Part shown: positions 23,239 to 34,085 of the stretch, piece after piece | Layout of the letters: the number at the start of each line of letters is the position of its first letter | Numbering within the stretch: the stretch's first letter is position 1 | Origin: Pseudoscleropodium purum | Lineage: Eukaryota; Streptophyta; Bryopsida; Hypnales; Brachytheciaceae | Direction of reading: 5' to 3' | Assembly (NCBI GenBank): GCA_963969395.1 | Contig: OZ017796.1 | Location: forward strand, 47,420,243 to 47,484,242 | DNA: 64,000 bases | Translations under genes and position numbers: made by a program | The notes under the pieces: generated by a model | Databases searched by the model: none | What the model was told of the DNA's origin: nothing | Seen by the model: the letters and a program-made list of their open reading frames with translations, nothing else

Positions 23239-24230
23239 TTAATTATTCTTGGAATAATCCCTTTCAAAAGGTGGAAATTTCCTAGGTGGGGCAATGCAAT
23301 CTTCAAGAATATGTCTTCTTTGACAACACCTACGATACCAAGGTGTATATATAACTTGTTTTTTAGGATTAGGACATTCATGGGCATAATGTCCTAATTC
23401 TCCACATCTAAAACACGTTAAGTCCTTTCTTCTCTTGGATGAATGATAGTGACGGTTATTCAAATTTGAAGGGGCTTCATTATAATTATTATTCCAATGT
23501 AAACGATTATTATTAGATCTTTGAAATGGTCTTTTATTAATATTTGTTTTATTCACCCATGGTTTACTATCTTCAACCTGCAAGACTTGTTTAATAGCTT
23601 GTATATCCTTTTTAACTGATGCTAAATTCCAACATTTATCAGTAGGGTGATTTCCTCCACAAAAATTACATCTAGGTCTTCTATTTATGTTGGATGATAA
23701 GCATTCAGAAGGCAAATGGCCATGTCCTTCACAATTTGAACACCAAACATTTGTTCTAATGTTAGTGGGTTTACCCCTTTTTACAAGTGCATTTGTAATT
23801 TGTACCCTTAAATTAGCCATTTCCTCAACCAATTTGTTTATCAAATCTGTTTTTTAGGGTCTTTTACTTTAGGAGTGGCTGCTATTACTATTGCAAGTGG
23901 GGCAAGATAATTTTTAACATGTGTAGGTTGATGGGTAACTACTGGCATTCCCAGTTGTGAATACATCATATTTGATGGATACAGATTGGAATTGAGGGTT
24001 TCGAATTGCTCTTCACCTATTCTAGCCTCTTCATATTGTTTGGCATATTGTACCGCAGTGGCTAGATCTTTGGGATTTTTTTCTTTTATTGCAATTTTGA
24101 ATTCAGGGGGATATAATCCACCCACAAAAATTCCGGTTAAATAGGCATCTAGTATCCCATGACTTGTCCACCATTGCAAAATATATTCCATTCTACCGTA
24201 GTAATTATTTACACTTTCTCCTAGTGCCAT
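23239..24230 (-). pseudogene. Gag with three zinc knuckles
   Basis: Frame 24,230-23,841 holds a retrotransposon gag core (VNNYYGRMEYILQWW, LYPPEFKIAIKEKNPKDLAT). It passes by frameshift into 23,844-23,239, which has three Cys/His knuckles: CSNCEGHGHLPSEC, CNFCGGNHPTDKC and CFRCGELGHYAHEC. Three knuckles in one gag is more than the usual one or two. The middle one departs from the CCHC spacing. Confidence 0.75.
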
Positions 24231-24434
24231 TTTTATAGTTCTTAATCATTCCTGAAGACTTTTTCTAAAGGCTAGTGGCCTAAATCTTGCTTGGAATGCC
24301 TCTCTCAATGCATCCCAAGTTAGGAATGGACCATTAGTCTAATACCATTTCTGGGCAATGCCAATTAGAGTGGCAGGGAAAGTATTCAAAAAACTAGCTT
24401 GGGAGATCATATTAGCAGCACAAACTATACTAAA

Positions 24435-25399
24435 TCAGTTCAAATGGTAATCAGGGTCTGAACATGCTTGACCCCCATATTGTGGCAAATTAATCAAATT
24501 TAATGAGTATGGGTGTGCCATAGTATAATCTTCTATCCACATATTATCTTCTAATTCTGATGACTCAACTTCCCAATCTATGGTTTCAGGTAGTATTGAT
24601 ATAGGTTGCTCTGATATTTGGGGTGATGGTTGATAAGGTCCCAAATTTCAAAGATAAGGTGGGGTTTGAAAACTAAAAGGATTTACATTCTTGTTATAAT
24701 CATAATTTAGAAATTGTTCTGTAGGTATTTCCAGTTGAAGAGATAACTTAGGGGGGTCTAAATTAACAAATTTGCAATAGAATTTCTAGTACTTCTTTGA
24801 AGTGGGGTTAAATATAATCTTAATCTTTCTACCACTCTGTGACCATTTTGATTCCACATATTTCTCAGATATTCAGAGAAGATAACGTTAGATTTAAAAG
24901 GTGGTGGATTTGATGCTGGAAAAAGATATTCAATAGGTGTGAGTATTGTTATACTACTAGAGAACCCCAGTTGATTATCCGGTAAATAGACTAATGTTTG
25001 ACTAACAGATGATTCTGTTATTGGAGTAATAGCTCGATTTATTACATTTAATGAAGAAGCAGTGTCTTCATTTGGTGTTCCTTGTCCTACACCTTCATCT
25101 CTTACAAATTCTTCAAGTCCCAAAAGAACTGTAGAACTAATCTCAAAGTCAATATCAGATTCTAATTTTTCATTTTGAGATTCGTTTTGTTGAAAATTTA
25201 TGACTAAATTTTGAAACTACTGCACTAATTCTAAGGTACTTGCTTCTACAGGACTTGAAGGAATCCTAGTATAAGGAAGTCTTGGAGGTGAAAAACATGG
25301 ATTAGTGTAAATAGCAAGATTTCTCTTGTGTAAAGGTTTACCCCAATCTGCTATTTTTTGTACAGCCTCTTTTAGACGATCAGAAGTTTGATCTGACAT
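24435..25399 (-). pseudogene. N-terminal gag region, broken
   Basis: The frame starting MSDQTSDRLKEAVQKIADWG at 25,399 continues as open segments at 25,123-24,758 and 24,644-24,435, separated by stops and a frameshift. It has proline-rich and low-complexity parts and no firm domain. Its position directly before the gag core makes it the start of the polyprotein. Confidence 0.5.
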
Positions 25400-25605
25400 A
25401 TAACAAGGGCCATAGATCTCAAAAAGATTTAATTCACCAACATTTACAAACTAACATAATTAAATGTAGTTGGACAAATTAGGCCAAAAGGACTCATAGG
25501 ATTAGCTTTTTTCTTACACACAAAGTTTGGGATTAACGCCATTATTGCTGGATTCATGGGACCGTAAATAAATAAATATATTCTTTCTAAAATTTTATTA
25601 CTGGT

Positions 25606-26576
25606 CTATGCAACATAAGCTTGTGGATTTTTTCTTTTGGTATGTAATTTACGTTTCCCATATTGACTAAATAAATAGTGTAAAGAAAAATCAAACAATA
25701 ATTCTTCTTTTTTAACTATAAATCCTTTCTTTAATTCTAACTTTTCCCAAATTTTGCTAAATATAATTCTTTTGATATCTAAAGGTAAGTTTTCTATTCT
25801 AGATTTTAATTTTCTTTCTTTTATGTGGTGTCCACTTAATTGGAAATCTTGGCCAAAATATGCATTTTTATAAAGACGATAAAGGGCCATAAAAAGATAT
25901 GGTCCAAAATAGAAATCCTCTATTATTTCTAACATTTCCCAAGGGAATATATAACCCATTTCGTTTCATTTGTATCCTATGTAATTTAATACAATTTTAA
26001 ATTGGATTTTCAACTATCTCTTTGAGACGGATGGGAATATATTAATGTATTTATAACCATTCTAAGTTAGATTAATTCTTCTATAGGAATACTAGGTCCC
26101 CCTAATAGGTCTAATTTTCTAGATATTATATCAAAACTTAAATCGTAAGGAACATACACTTGGTTTAAAAGTTTACAAGCTTGAACAAGTTCAATTGTTT
26201 TTCCTTTGGTATTATCAAAGGCTTGTTTCTTAAAGCAACTATTTTTAATATGGCCCACCTCTCCACACCAATGACAATTATTCCTTTCTATAAATCCTCG
26301 AATTTTGCCTGGTATATAGGCACTAGGCTTTTCACAATTTGAATGATTAAAATTTGAATGGTTAAAATTTAATTTTCCAATAGGGTCTAGAGGAGGTTGT
26401 GTGGGTAGGAAATAGGGTCGATTATACCTAATTGTAGGTGTAGTTCCACTAGTTTCTTCCTTTTTAGGAAATATTGAGGCTAATACTTCTTCAATTAGTT
26501 CCTCTCCTATCTTTTTCCCTGTTTTCATTTTACTAAAGTTAACATAATAATTCCTATATTCTATTTTCTCAAGCAA
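25606..26576 (-). pseudogene. Extra upstream ORFs with a CCHC knuckle
   Basis: Between the primer-binding-like site and the gag start lie two further minus-strand frames. The first (26,576-26,067) has a perfect knuckle CHWCGEVGHIKNSC. The second (25,959-25,606) is basic, with no recognised domain. An additional knuckle-bearing ORF before gag is unusual. It may be an extra element gene, or the gag of another, older copy. Confidence 0.5.
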
Positions 26577-26784
26577 ATCCCATTAAAAAAAATTTATTAT
26601 CTTAATTAAAGGTTTGTATAAGAATCTTGTAGAAAATAATTCTTGTGTCATTCCTTGGGATATTTATTTCTCCCAAGAAGATACAAAATTCGTATTATTT
26701 TCTTAATTAGTCTTGAACTTGTCCTTTGTTAAATGAGAAAAAAAAATTATTTCTTTGCTACATTCTAGCCACCATTAGCCAGGA

Positions 26785-26807
26785 CCATCCCCCGGCACCA
26801 GCGCTAA
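26785..26807 (-). other. Primer-binding-site-like sequence
   Basis: On the minus strand this reads AGCGCTGGTGCCGGGGGATG, close to the GGCGCCGTTGCCGGGGA type primer-binding site (tRNA-Asp-like) of several plant Ty3/gypsy lineages. It lies just inside a TGTAG.../...CTACA candidate LTR border at about 26,810. The match is imperfect. Confidence 0.45.
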
Positions 26808-26809
26808 AA

Positions 26810-29125
26810 TGTAGTTTGAATTTTGCCTTCTTTCCAAAATCCAAGACTAAGTATAGGGGTTCCAAATCTAAGGGGAATGGTCAAATCGTCTAACATTTTG
26901 CAACTAGAAGTCACTTGTAATTCAAATCGGTATGGAATTTACAATACAATTTAACTAATTCAAGGATTTACAACACTCTTATATCCCAGTTGTAATTTGG
27001 TAGCCAGTCCATTAGATAATACTATGGATGCATGAATTGCGGTCCAGTCCTATCTAATATTCTAGGGGTATTTATATGGACAATTTGGTAGGTGTTATGG
27101 ACAATTTGTCATGCATGATCTAAACATTACTAAGTGCATAATATAATAATATTTATATAAATTTACACATTCCTTAATTACAATGATTTTTATATTGGGA
27201 ACAATTTGTCAAGTCGTCACTATTTAACTAGCCTAATTACTAGTTAAATGAGTAGCAAAACGGTCCCAGTATAAGGACAATTTGTCTCTAACTAAATGCA
27301 ATGGAAATGATTGTAATGCATCTCCATTTGCTCCATGTATATTATTCCTCCTTTATCTACAACCACTTGTTAATTTCCACAATCACATAAAATATACAAG
27401 TCCAAAATTAATTACTACAATGTTTTCCTTTTTTCTAACAAAATTATATAATTTATAACCCAAGGCAATTTGTCTTAATACTTTTGTTATCCCATGTTAT
27501 TGACTTTGTAATCACCAATCTTCCTAGTCAAACTTATACTCTAATAGTATCAATTTAATAAGAGTAGCATTGTGCCAATTTGACTTTTCTACATTGATCA
27601 ATTAATTTAGATCTTTATCTTAATCCAACAATATATTTAATTTTCATTTATCATAGAAAATCTAATTCAATAGAATTGATTTTCTATCATAGATTCACTA
27701 GTTGTCTCTAATTCATCTACAATTTACAATTAAGAAATATTACACTTCTATGCATAATATTTCTTATGACCCAAATTTCAAGACAATTTATCCAATAAGG
27801 GTGATAATCCCATCAACCGTAACTTTTCTAAAATAGTTTATAGTACACAATTAATATTTTCACTATCACTTAAAAAAATCCACAACATTACGAATTGGAC
27901 TATTTATCAAGATATTAATTTAATCTACAGTTTCTAATCTCATTCATATAATATTATGTAGTCCAACAATTTGTCAAATTATCAATCATTTATAGCAGTT
28001 GTAGCTTATACATTCACAGACAACTTGCCTTAGAATCAACCAACTAAATCTTGCCTGGCTTCACTTTACAGCTACCAACTTTAGCTTTGGTCTCTATTGT
28101 CAATTTGTCTTGATTCTCAATCTGCTTGGTCTCCTCTTGATCCAGCATCAGGTAATAGACAATTTGTCTTTAATCTCACAATTTTCTCTCTACTAATACA
28201 TCATTTGCAATTGGTATTTATTCTCTCAAACTTTATGTGATTACAGTTAGTCAAATTGTCTAAACATTAGCACACACATGCACAAACACATCTCTTTTAA
28301 AATTCTCAATCTTCATACATCATCAATTAGACAATTTGACAAACACATAAATCATTCACATGTAACACAATACTTATTTCATGCAGTTTGAATTACATTC
28401 TCGATTCATTAACTCAATTCTCAACTAAACACACCATTGGACAAATTGACATAAACCATACTCAATATAAGTGAAGTAAATCATCCCCTAATGGTACTAG
28501 CCATACACAACAAGTCAATTTGTCCACATACAGTTTCCAACTTTAAAAGAATCACATAGAGATTTTACATTGCCAAATTTGATTAGCATGGCTTAAATAC
28601 ATTTAGTACTCACTACCAATTACAATGACAAGTTGCTTCATACAACTTACAGACATGCAAGCCAAATTCAGACAAGTTGCTTATAAATTATGCACACAAT
28701 AAATTCCAATCACTGGAATCAGAATCACACAAAGACAATTTGACAAACAACAACTGATCCAATCACTGGACTTAGTTACAATTACAAAAGCAAGCACTCA
28801 AGACAAATTGCTAAAACAATAAGTATATTCATGTATTGATTACACAGAGTTGCAAGGACAATTTGACAAAAACAAGAACACTCCAAAAGCACGATAGAGC
28901 AAGTGAAATAGAGAGAGAGAATGGCAAATTGACCTGACTATACACTAAGACTGGTGATGACTATTCAAACCCTGGGTACCAAGTCAAATTGTTTGTAAGA
29001 ATCCTAAGTCTTTACAACTCTTTAAATCCGCTTTAATCCAACAAATTGTCCATATTATCCGTCTATTATGTGAACTACTTGTCAATTTGCCTCTATTTAC
29101 ATTGTTCACAGCAAATTGTCCAAAA
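26810..29125 (-). repeat. LTR-like AT-rich region with about 25 dispersed 11-bp palindromes
   Basis: Beyond the primer-binding-like site (upstream on the minus strand) is about 2.3 kb of non-coding AT-rich DNA. It is studded with GACAATTTGTC and close variants in both orientations. Clear copies start at about 27,079, 27,100, 27,200, 27,276, 27,464, 27,574, 27,781, 27,965, 28,099, 28,158, 28,250, 28,330, 28,440, 28,514, 28,734, 28,802, 28,858, 28,923, 28,983, 29,040, 29,081 and 29,110. The core CAATTTG/CAAATTG is constant and the flanks are mostly G(A/T)C. The outer border of the LTR could not be fixed and no second LTR is present to compare. Confidence 0.65.
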
Positions 29126-29990
29126 TTTAAAAAAAAAATTTGCACGTCTATAATACTATAGAAACCATCTATGATTATAGGAGATATAGTAGAGGGACCC
29201 ATAATCGATAAAATAAGCACATCTAGACATGATTTAGGATAGTGCAAGGCAAAGCAAATATTTTTAGAGGTGCATCAACATAAATGATGAAGATTGCAAA
29301 AAATTGGTAATTTTATCTCTTAAATTAAAATTGCTATGAATTTTGAGAGGCAAAAGTCGGGCTTGACCTATGACCAACATATAGAGTCATCCTATTTCAA
29401 TCATTCAAGAATTACTCTCCCATTCATTGCTTCATATTTTTGTGCTCACTTATGTGTCATTACTTTATTGGTTAAAATCTTGAAAAATATAATAATACAC
29501 ATTCTAAGGAAAAAATGGAAATCCATTCCAAGCTTGGTTAGAAATATGATCCCCTATTGATTGGTGATGGGGCAATGATTAGAAATGGGTCCCTCTACCA
29601 TACATATGTTACAAATATTAAAGGTGTTTATAATACATACATCTTCAATAGTTTGTGGTATCTATATTATGGGTATCTATAGTGTAGGCTCAATGCTCAC
29701 AAGCTCGTGTTTATGGAAACTTAACTATAGAGGAAAAATGGCTAAGGGTTGTATATTTGGTAGTCATAAGAGAAGAGAGTCATTTTTCAAGTTGTTTGTG
29801 GTACCATGCACATTTATCTTACTACTTCTATATTTAAAAAATATAATTACACTAAAGCCTAAAGAACATCAATTTCCAAATCTATATAGAAATTATTATG
29901 GAAGCCATTGTCATAAAATTTGTGAATCTTGTCTAAGAAAATTTACAAATAGTCAAAAAATGTAGGGTATCTAATAATTTTGAAGTGGAA
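29126..29990. other. AT-rich spacer with a copy of the 18.35-kb dispersed repeat
   Basis: Bases 29,590-29,715 are the reverse complement of about 18,360-18,480 (CACGAGCTTGTGAGCATTGAG when read on the minus strand). The rest shows short AT-driven frames only. Confidence 0.5.
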
Positions 29991-30009
29991 AATTTTTGTA
30001 GGAGAGAAA

Positions 30010-31933
30010 TGAACTTATGTATTTGTATTGTGGTGCCTATCAAAGACATAGAAGAATTCCATAGAATTGTTGAAGAATCTTTTCAATATATCATCAATGA
30101 AAAATAAAGTGAACAATATATTATTAAATGTAAAATAGAAGACAATAATGTTGCAAGTGAAATATTGCAACACTTTGGAATTAATAAAGTAATTGATGTT
30201 CATGTATATTTTACCATGTTATCAACAAAATGTAAAATTGTTGATGGCACAAGACAAGGAAAAAAAGAAAAAAAAGTGACCAAAATCAATATGAATTAGA
30301 AGATTCTTTTTGGATACATTCAAAATATAAAGATACTTGGGAGCAAAGTTATTCACAAGAGAAAATAATAAGCACCAAAGATGAGCCTTTATTATCTTTA
30401 GATGGTGCTACATTAATCAAAAGGATAAAAATTTTCATCATAATCATTTGACTAATGATTTTATTTCTTTACTTTACATACCTCAGCTACTACAAAAAGT
30501 AGTTTATAAAAGTGCATTGGTAATATTGAATACTTAGTATGAAAATATGAAAAAATGGGAAAGATGAAAATAGAGGAAATTACTTGTCAATTAGTTATGG
30601 ATATGGTTCTCATGGAGGCTTTAATGTATGTGGTAATGTGGTTCAATATCATATATCAAGATAATTAGATGCAAAAGAATATTCATGGAAGGTCCTAGGT
30701 AATTTCATAGCAAGTAATATATAGAGGCATATGGAAAAATTTGGCAACTGAGTTTGGCAATTCCATCAATCAATTTTTTGAAGATCAATTTGTGGAGCTA
30801 AAGTATATTGCTATTGGACAAGAGGACCAATCAACAAATTTGCATTCCATATACATATCAAAAATTCAAAAATCAATCCATGGGTGAATGCAAGAAACAC
30901 CTTATTTAATGTGAACAACTAGTACTAGTGACCTTTTGGAAAAAAATATTGAAAAATTGAAAAGAATAGGGATAATTTTTATAATATTATAAATAATATT
31001 TCACCAAAATTTCAGATCTTAAAAAATTTGGATCAAAAGTTATTCACAAAATAGAAAAACAAAGTTCTTAAAGAAAATAGATACTTTGACATTTTAATTT
31101 GTAAAAAATAGTAAAAGTAATTTTCAAAGAAACTAAAAATTTTCAATTTGAGAAGACTTCATGATGAATAGATTTTACTATATAAATGATCTTGAAACCA
31201 TTTTCAATGTTCATAATTGCAAGTGCAAGGGAGCCATGTTTTCATGGATGTAGAAGACATAAAATAATATTTTTTAAGTTATTTTTGGTAGGCACATGAC
31301 TTTCTAGTGTAGAAATAGAGCACAAAAATTTCAGCTCTAAATCATTAATTTTGGATAGTCTCCATTACTAAAAACCCCTAATTGCAAAGTGTGACAAATT
31401 AGCTAAATTTAAATTTAAATATAAAGTGATTTTTTTTAAATTTTCAAAAAATCAATTCTCTAATTACTGTCTAAATACTTGTCTTCACAAAAAAATTCAA
31501 GTACATTGGCTTAAATCTGCAAAAGATGTGGCCAATCATAACTTAGAAATTGCAAGTGTGACACAAAATAGTACTAGTGTTTCTTCCATTCACCCCACAT
31601 CTTGATTCAAAGGATAAAGGAGCATCAATTATTACATGGTTTCATTGTGGTGACATTAAAGGAGGTGATTTTGTTGTTCAACAAATGTGGTATAAGTTTT
31701 CTACATCCAATGGGCTAGGGCTTTTTATAAGATCAAAAACTTTAGTTCATAGAACCTCACAATTTAATTCAACACATATAGAGCTACATTCAAATTTTAA
31801 ATTAGGTGTAGCACTATTTAACAAGAAAGGAATTTGCACTAGGTTAGTCAATAAAAAAATACAAGGACAAGTTCTTACATTTTCTAAAGATTATTGGTCC
31901 TCCATAACTTCTAAATATGATGGGGACTTTTAA
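30010..31933 (+). pseudogene. Decayed 2-oxoglutarate/Fe(II) dioxygenase-like gene (TET/JBP-type suspected)
   Basis: Several plus-strand pieces look like eroded exons. About 30,010-30,290 includes KVIDVHVYFTMLSTKCKIVD, 30,565-30,905 includes YLSISYGYGSHGGFNVCGN, and 31,577-31,933 is an open frame of 118 codons. The last has PFTPHLDSKDKGASIITWF, then KGGDFVVQQ and FIRSKTLVHRT. The order H-x-D, GG-x-F, and R followed by a distal H is the metal- and 2OG-binding layout of double-stranded beta-helix dioxygenases. The GG-F-V and R-S-x-x-L-V-H spacing recalls the TET/JBP group found near transposons in fungi and algae. Stops and at least one frameshift (about 31,575-31,600) break it, and 30,905-31,490 may be an intron. 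The assignment rests on motif order only. Confidence 0.4.
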
Positions 31934-32952
31934 TATATTTCTTATATTAAATGTATTAAAGTGTACATATTTTGTACTTTGTATTTGCAAAAAACCCTTA
32001 TAAAATGTTCAAATTCATTTATGTTCCATGTCCCATAGGTTAATTAAAAAAATTGGAATACAAACTAATTAGTGTTAGGGATTTATAATTATGAATCTCA
32101 TGAAATTTGATTTTGAAAATGAATGATTATGATTATTATTATTCTATTCAAGATTCTTTAATAGGGAGTTAGTTACAAATCTTGATTTTTAGTGAAAATC
32201 AATCTCAAATACATTAGATTTTGGAAAAAGGGTGATATTAGAAATTCATTTGAAAATCATTTGTAGAATACATTTTGGGAAGTCATAATTTGATAAGGAT
32301 TAAGCATAGTATACCCTTTGACCACATATTTATTTGGTGACCAATTCTTTAAATTTGACCTATACAAATAGGATTAGAAGACTTCAAATCTCTTTTACAA
32401 TTATAATACTTTAATGATTAATTATAATTATCTATCAATCCATAAGTGATAAATTGTTGTATTTTTTTTTCTCATGTGATTTGGAACATGTTTAGTGTGG
32501 GAGCACGAAAACTCAAACCGGATAAGTTAGTCTAGAATTAGGATTAGATAGACTTGTAAATTTCAATTTTTTTGATAATTTCTAGAGATTTACGCTACAC
32601 TATGACTATAATAGAAATAGTCAGTTTCCAGGTCGCTAAAACTGCTAGTAACATTACAGAAACAAATCCAATACGGATCCGGGATCCGGAAAAGTGCTGG
32701 ATTTTCCAAACCTACATTCTAGACTTCCGGTCTAAGAAACTAAGAGACTGTTAGGGGAGCGGTCATCTACCCATTCTCCACCGAGAACTGTTGGCTGAGT
32801 ACTTAAACCCACCGCCACTCCTCTTTTTTTTCCCTCTCTATTTGCTGAACTTGATCAACGTATAGTTGAGAGAAAGAGTGGTGAGTTAGCAACCAAGATA
32901 GGTGAGGCGGAAAGAGTAGTATCGGATTAGGTTTGCGAGTTGTTGGTGATTC
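31934..32952. other. Spacer leading to the insertion target of element A
   Basis: The first half is AT-rich without features. From about 32,490 the composition becomes balanced and gene-like, ending in the open segment described next. No promoter motif was convincing. Confidence 0.35.
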
Positions 32953-33022
32953 ATGACGGCAGCTGTTGACCTGGCTATACAAAATTCTGGAGTTATAGCC
33001 CGGATGGTTTGTTTAGTTATCC
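32953..33022 (+). pseudogene. Left part of an older coding-like unit split by elements A and C2
   Basis: The open segment beginning MTAAVDLAIQNSGVIARMVC at 32,953 is cut by element A. Joining 33,030 to 49,273 keeps the frame open for a further twenty-odd codons until a TGA at about 49,340. This supports the two flanks as one pre-insertion unit. The protein is not recognised. Confidence 0.35.
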
Positions 33023-33030
33023 CTTCTGAT
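33023..33030 (+). repeat. Left 8-bp target-site duplication of element A
   Basis: CTTCTGAT here is identical to 49,004-49,011 immediately outside the right terminus. Eight bases is the diagnostic hAT length. Confidence 0.9.
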
Positions 33031-33187
33031 CAGGGTTGTCAAATCGGACGCTTCAGGGTCACCGGACGTCCCGGACAGACGGACAAAACGGACAGACGGA
33101 CGGACTTGTCCAACCCTAAGCGGACACTTCGGGCAAGAAATTCTGCCCCTAATCAAAATTTTCCCTATTCCTGACCGGAAGTGTTTG

Positions 33188-33242
33188 ACGTGGCCAGCCA
33201 CGTTGCAATCGGCACGCGCCTTTTTGACGTGGCCAACCACGT
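33188..33242. repeat. Paired ACGTGGCCA(G/A)CCACGT palindromes in the left subterminal region
   Basis: Two 16-bp near-palindromes lie at 33,188-33,203 and 33,227-33,242, each followed by TGCAATC. They contain the ACGTGGC core of plant bZIP sites. Such dyads close to a terminus could bind transposase or a host factor. Confidence 0.7.
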
Positions 33243-33264
33243 TGCAATCAACGCGCTGACGTAG

Positions 33265-33385
33265 AGGCGGGGACGTACTTAGGTTTGGGCGGGGATGTCA
33301 TGGTGAGGCGGGGACTTACTTTTGTCTGGGCGGGGACGTCATGATGAGGCGGGGACGTACTTTGGTATGGGCGGGGACGTATTCG
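33265..33385 (+). repeat. Array 1: subterminal GGCGGGGACGTACTT repeats, left end of A
   Basis: About six copies spaced near 20 bp, at about 33,266, 33,288, 33,308, 33,329, 33,347 and 33,369, with variants ending ATGTCA or ACGTCA. They all point the same way on the plus strand. No gene starts here, so a terminal role such as transposase binding is likelier than promoter function. Confidence 0.85.
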
Positions 33386-34085
33386 TGTCTAGGCGTGTTT
33401 GGGGTTATTCTAAAGTCTTCTATATTATTTCCGAAAAGACAATGCTTTGCTGACCTTTTAATTACTCTACCTACTTTGATCAAAAAAGATATCTGAGTGA
33501 ATGTTTTGGTGCCCCATTTGTTATCCTCTAAAGTAAAATACTTTAATTACCAAACCATTGTTAGTCACTATTTATGGATGATCTCTTTTTTCTCCAAAGG
33601 ACCACACAATTTTATTTCTTGTTTTAAAAAAAAATAGAAAGTGATTGCTTTTATGGCCCCTTGGGCTTTGGTTACCTTAACTCCTGCTTTTGATAGAAAA
33701 AAAAAAGAAGTAGTCAATGCTTACATACACCACTGCTTTTATATTCCAATTATCTACAATTCTATGAATTCATTAAATTATTCATTTCATGAGAAATTAA
33801 TACATTTCACTTTCCTGAGTTTCCTCTTACAAAGTCATGGCTATGGACAAGATAATTCAAATGCATCACACAACATCAAGCTACAAGCAATATATATACA
33901 TGTTTCTTTGCGAAAAACACAAATAATCTGGGATTTCGTCCATACATAATCCGATAACATGACTATGAAAATGAGACTTCCAGACTTTGTCAACTTGTGC
34001 TCCTGTCATATTGTTACCTCACAACTTACTACTCATTCTTTACACATAGGTCATTTTAAGAATTGCCTACATGTCCTACGTGTGC
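33386..34085. other. 3' flank of the element A transposase
   Basis: Non-coding. Probably includes the 3' UTR and polyadenylation region of the minus-strand transposase. No further structure seen. Confidence 0.4.

Larger units (their letters stand above)
21190..26812 (-). mobile_element. Truncated, decayed Ty3/gypsy-like retroelement (coding part)
   Basis: All frames lie on the minus strand in the order upstream CCHC ORF, gag, zinc knuckles, protease, linker, reverse transcriptase. The element stops in the reverse transcriptase just after its catalytic motif, so RNase H, integrase and the second LTR are missing. A primer-binding-site-like stretch lies at about 26,785-26,807 and an LTR-like region extends beyond it. 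Multiple stops and frameshifts show that it is inactive. Protease-before-RT order and gag with several knuckles fit Ty3/gypsy elements. Confidence 0.75.

Noticed and set aside
27079..29120. CRISPR-like array from the regularly recurring GACAATTTGTC motif
   Set aside because: Motif length is 11 bp, spacing varies from about 20 to 180 bp, orientation alternates and the context is a eukaryotic retroelement.
32490..33022. Possible LTR immediately left of element A
   Set aside because: A TGTGGGAGCACG start was noticed but no second copy, primer-binding site or TG...CA pair could be found in the window.
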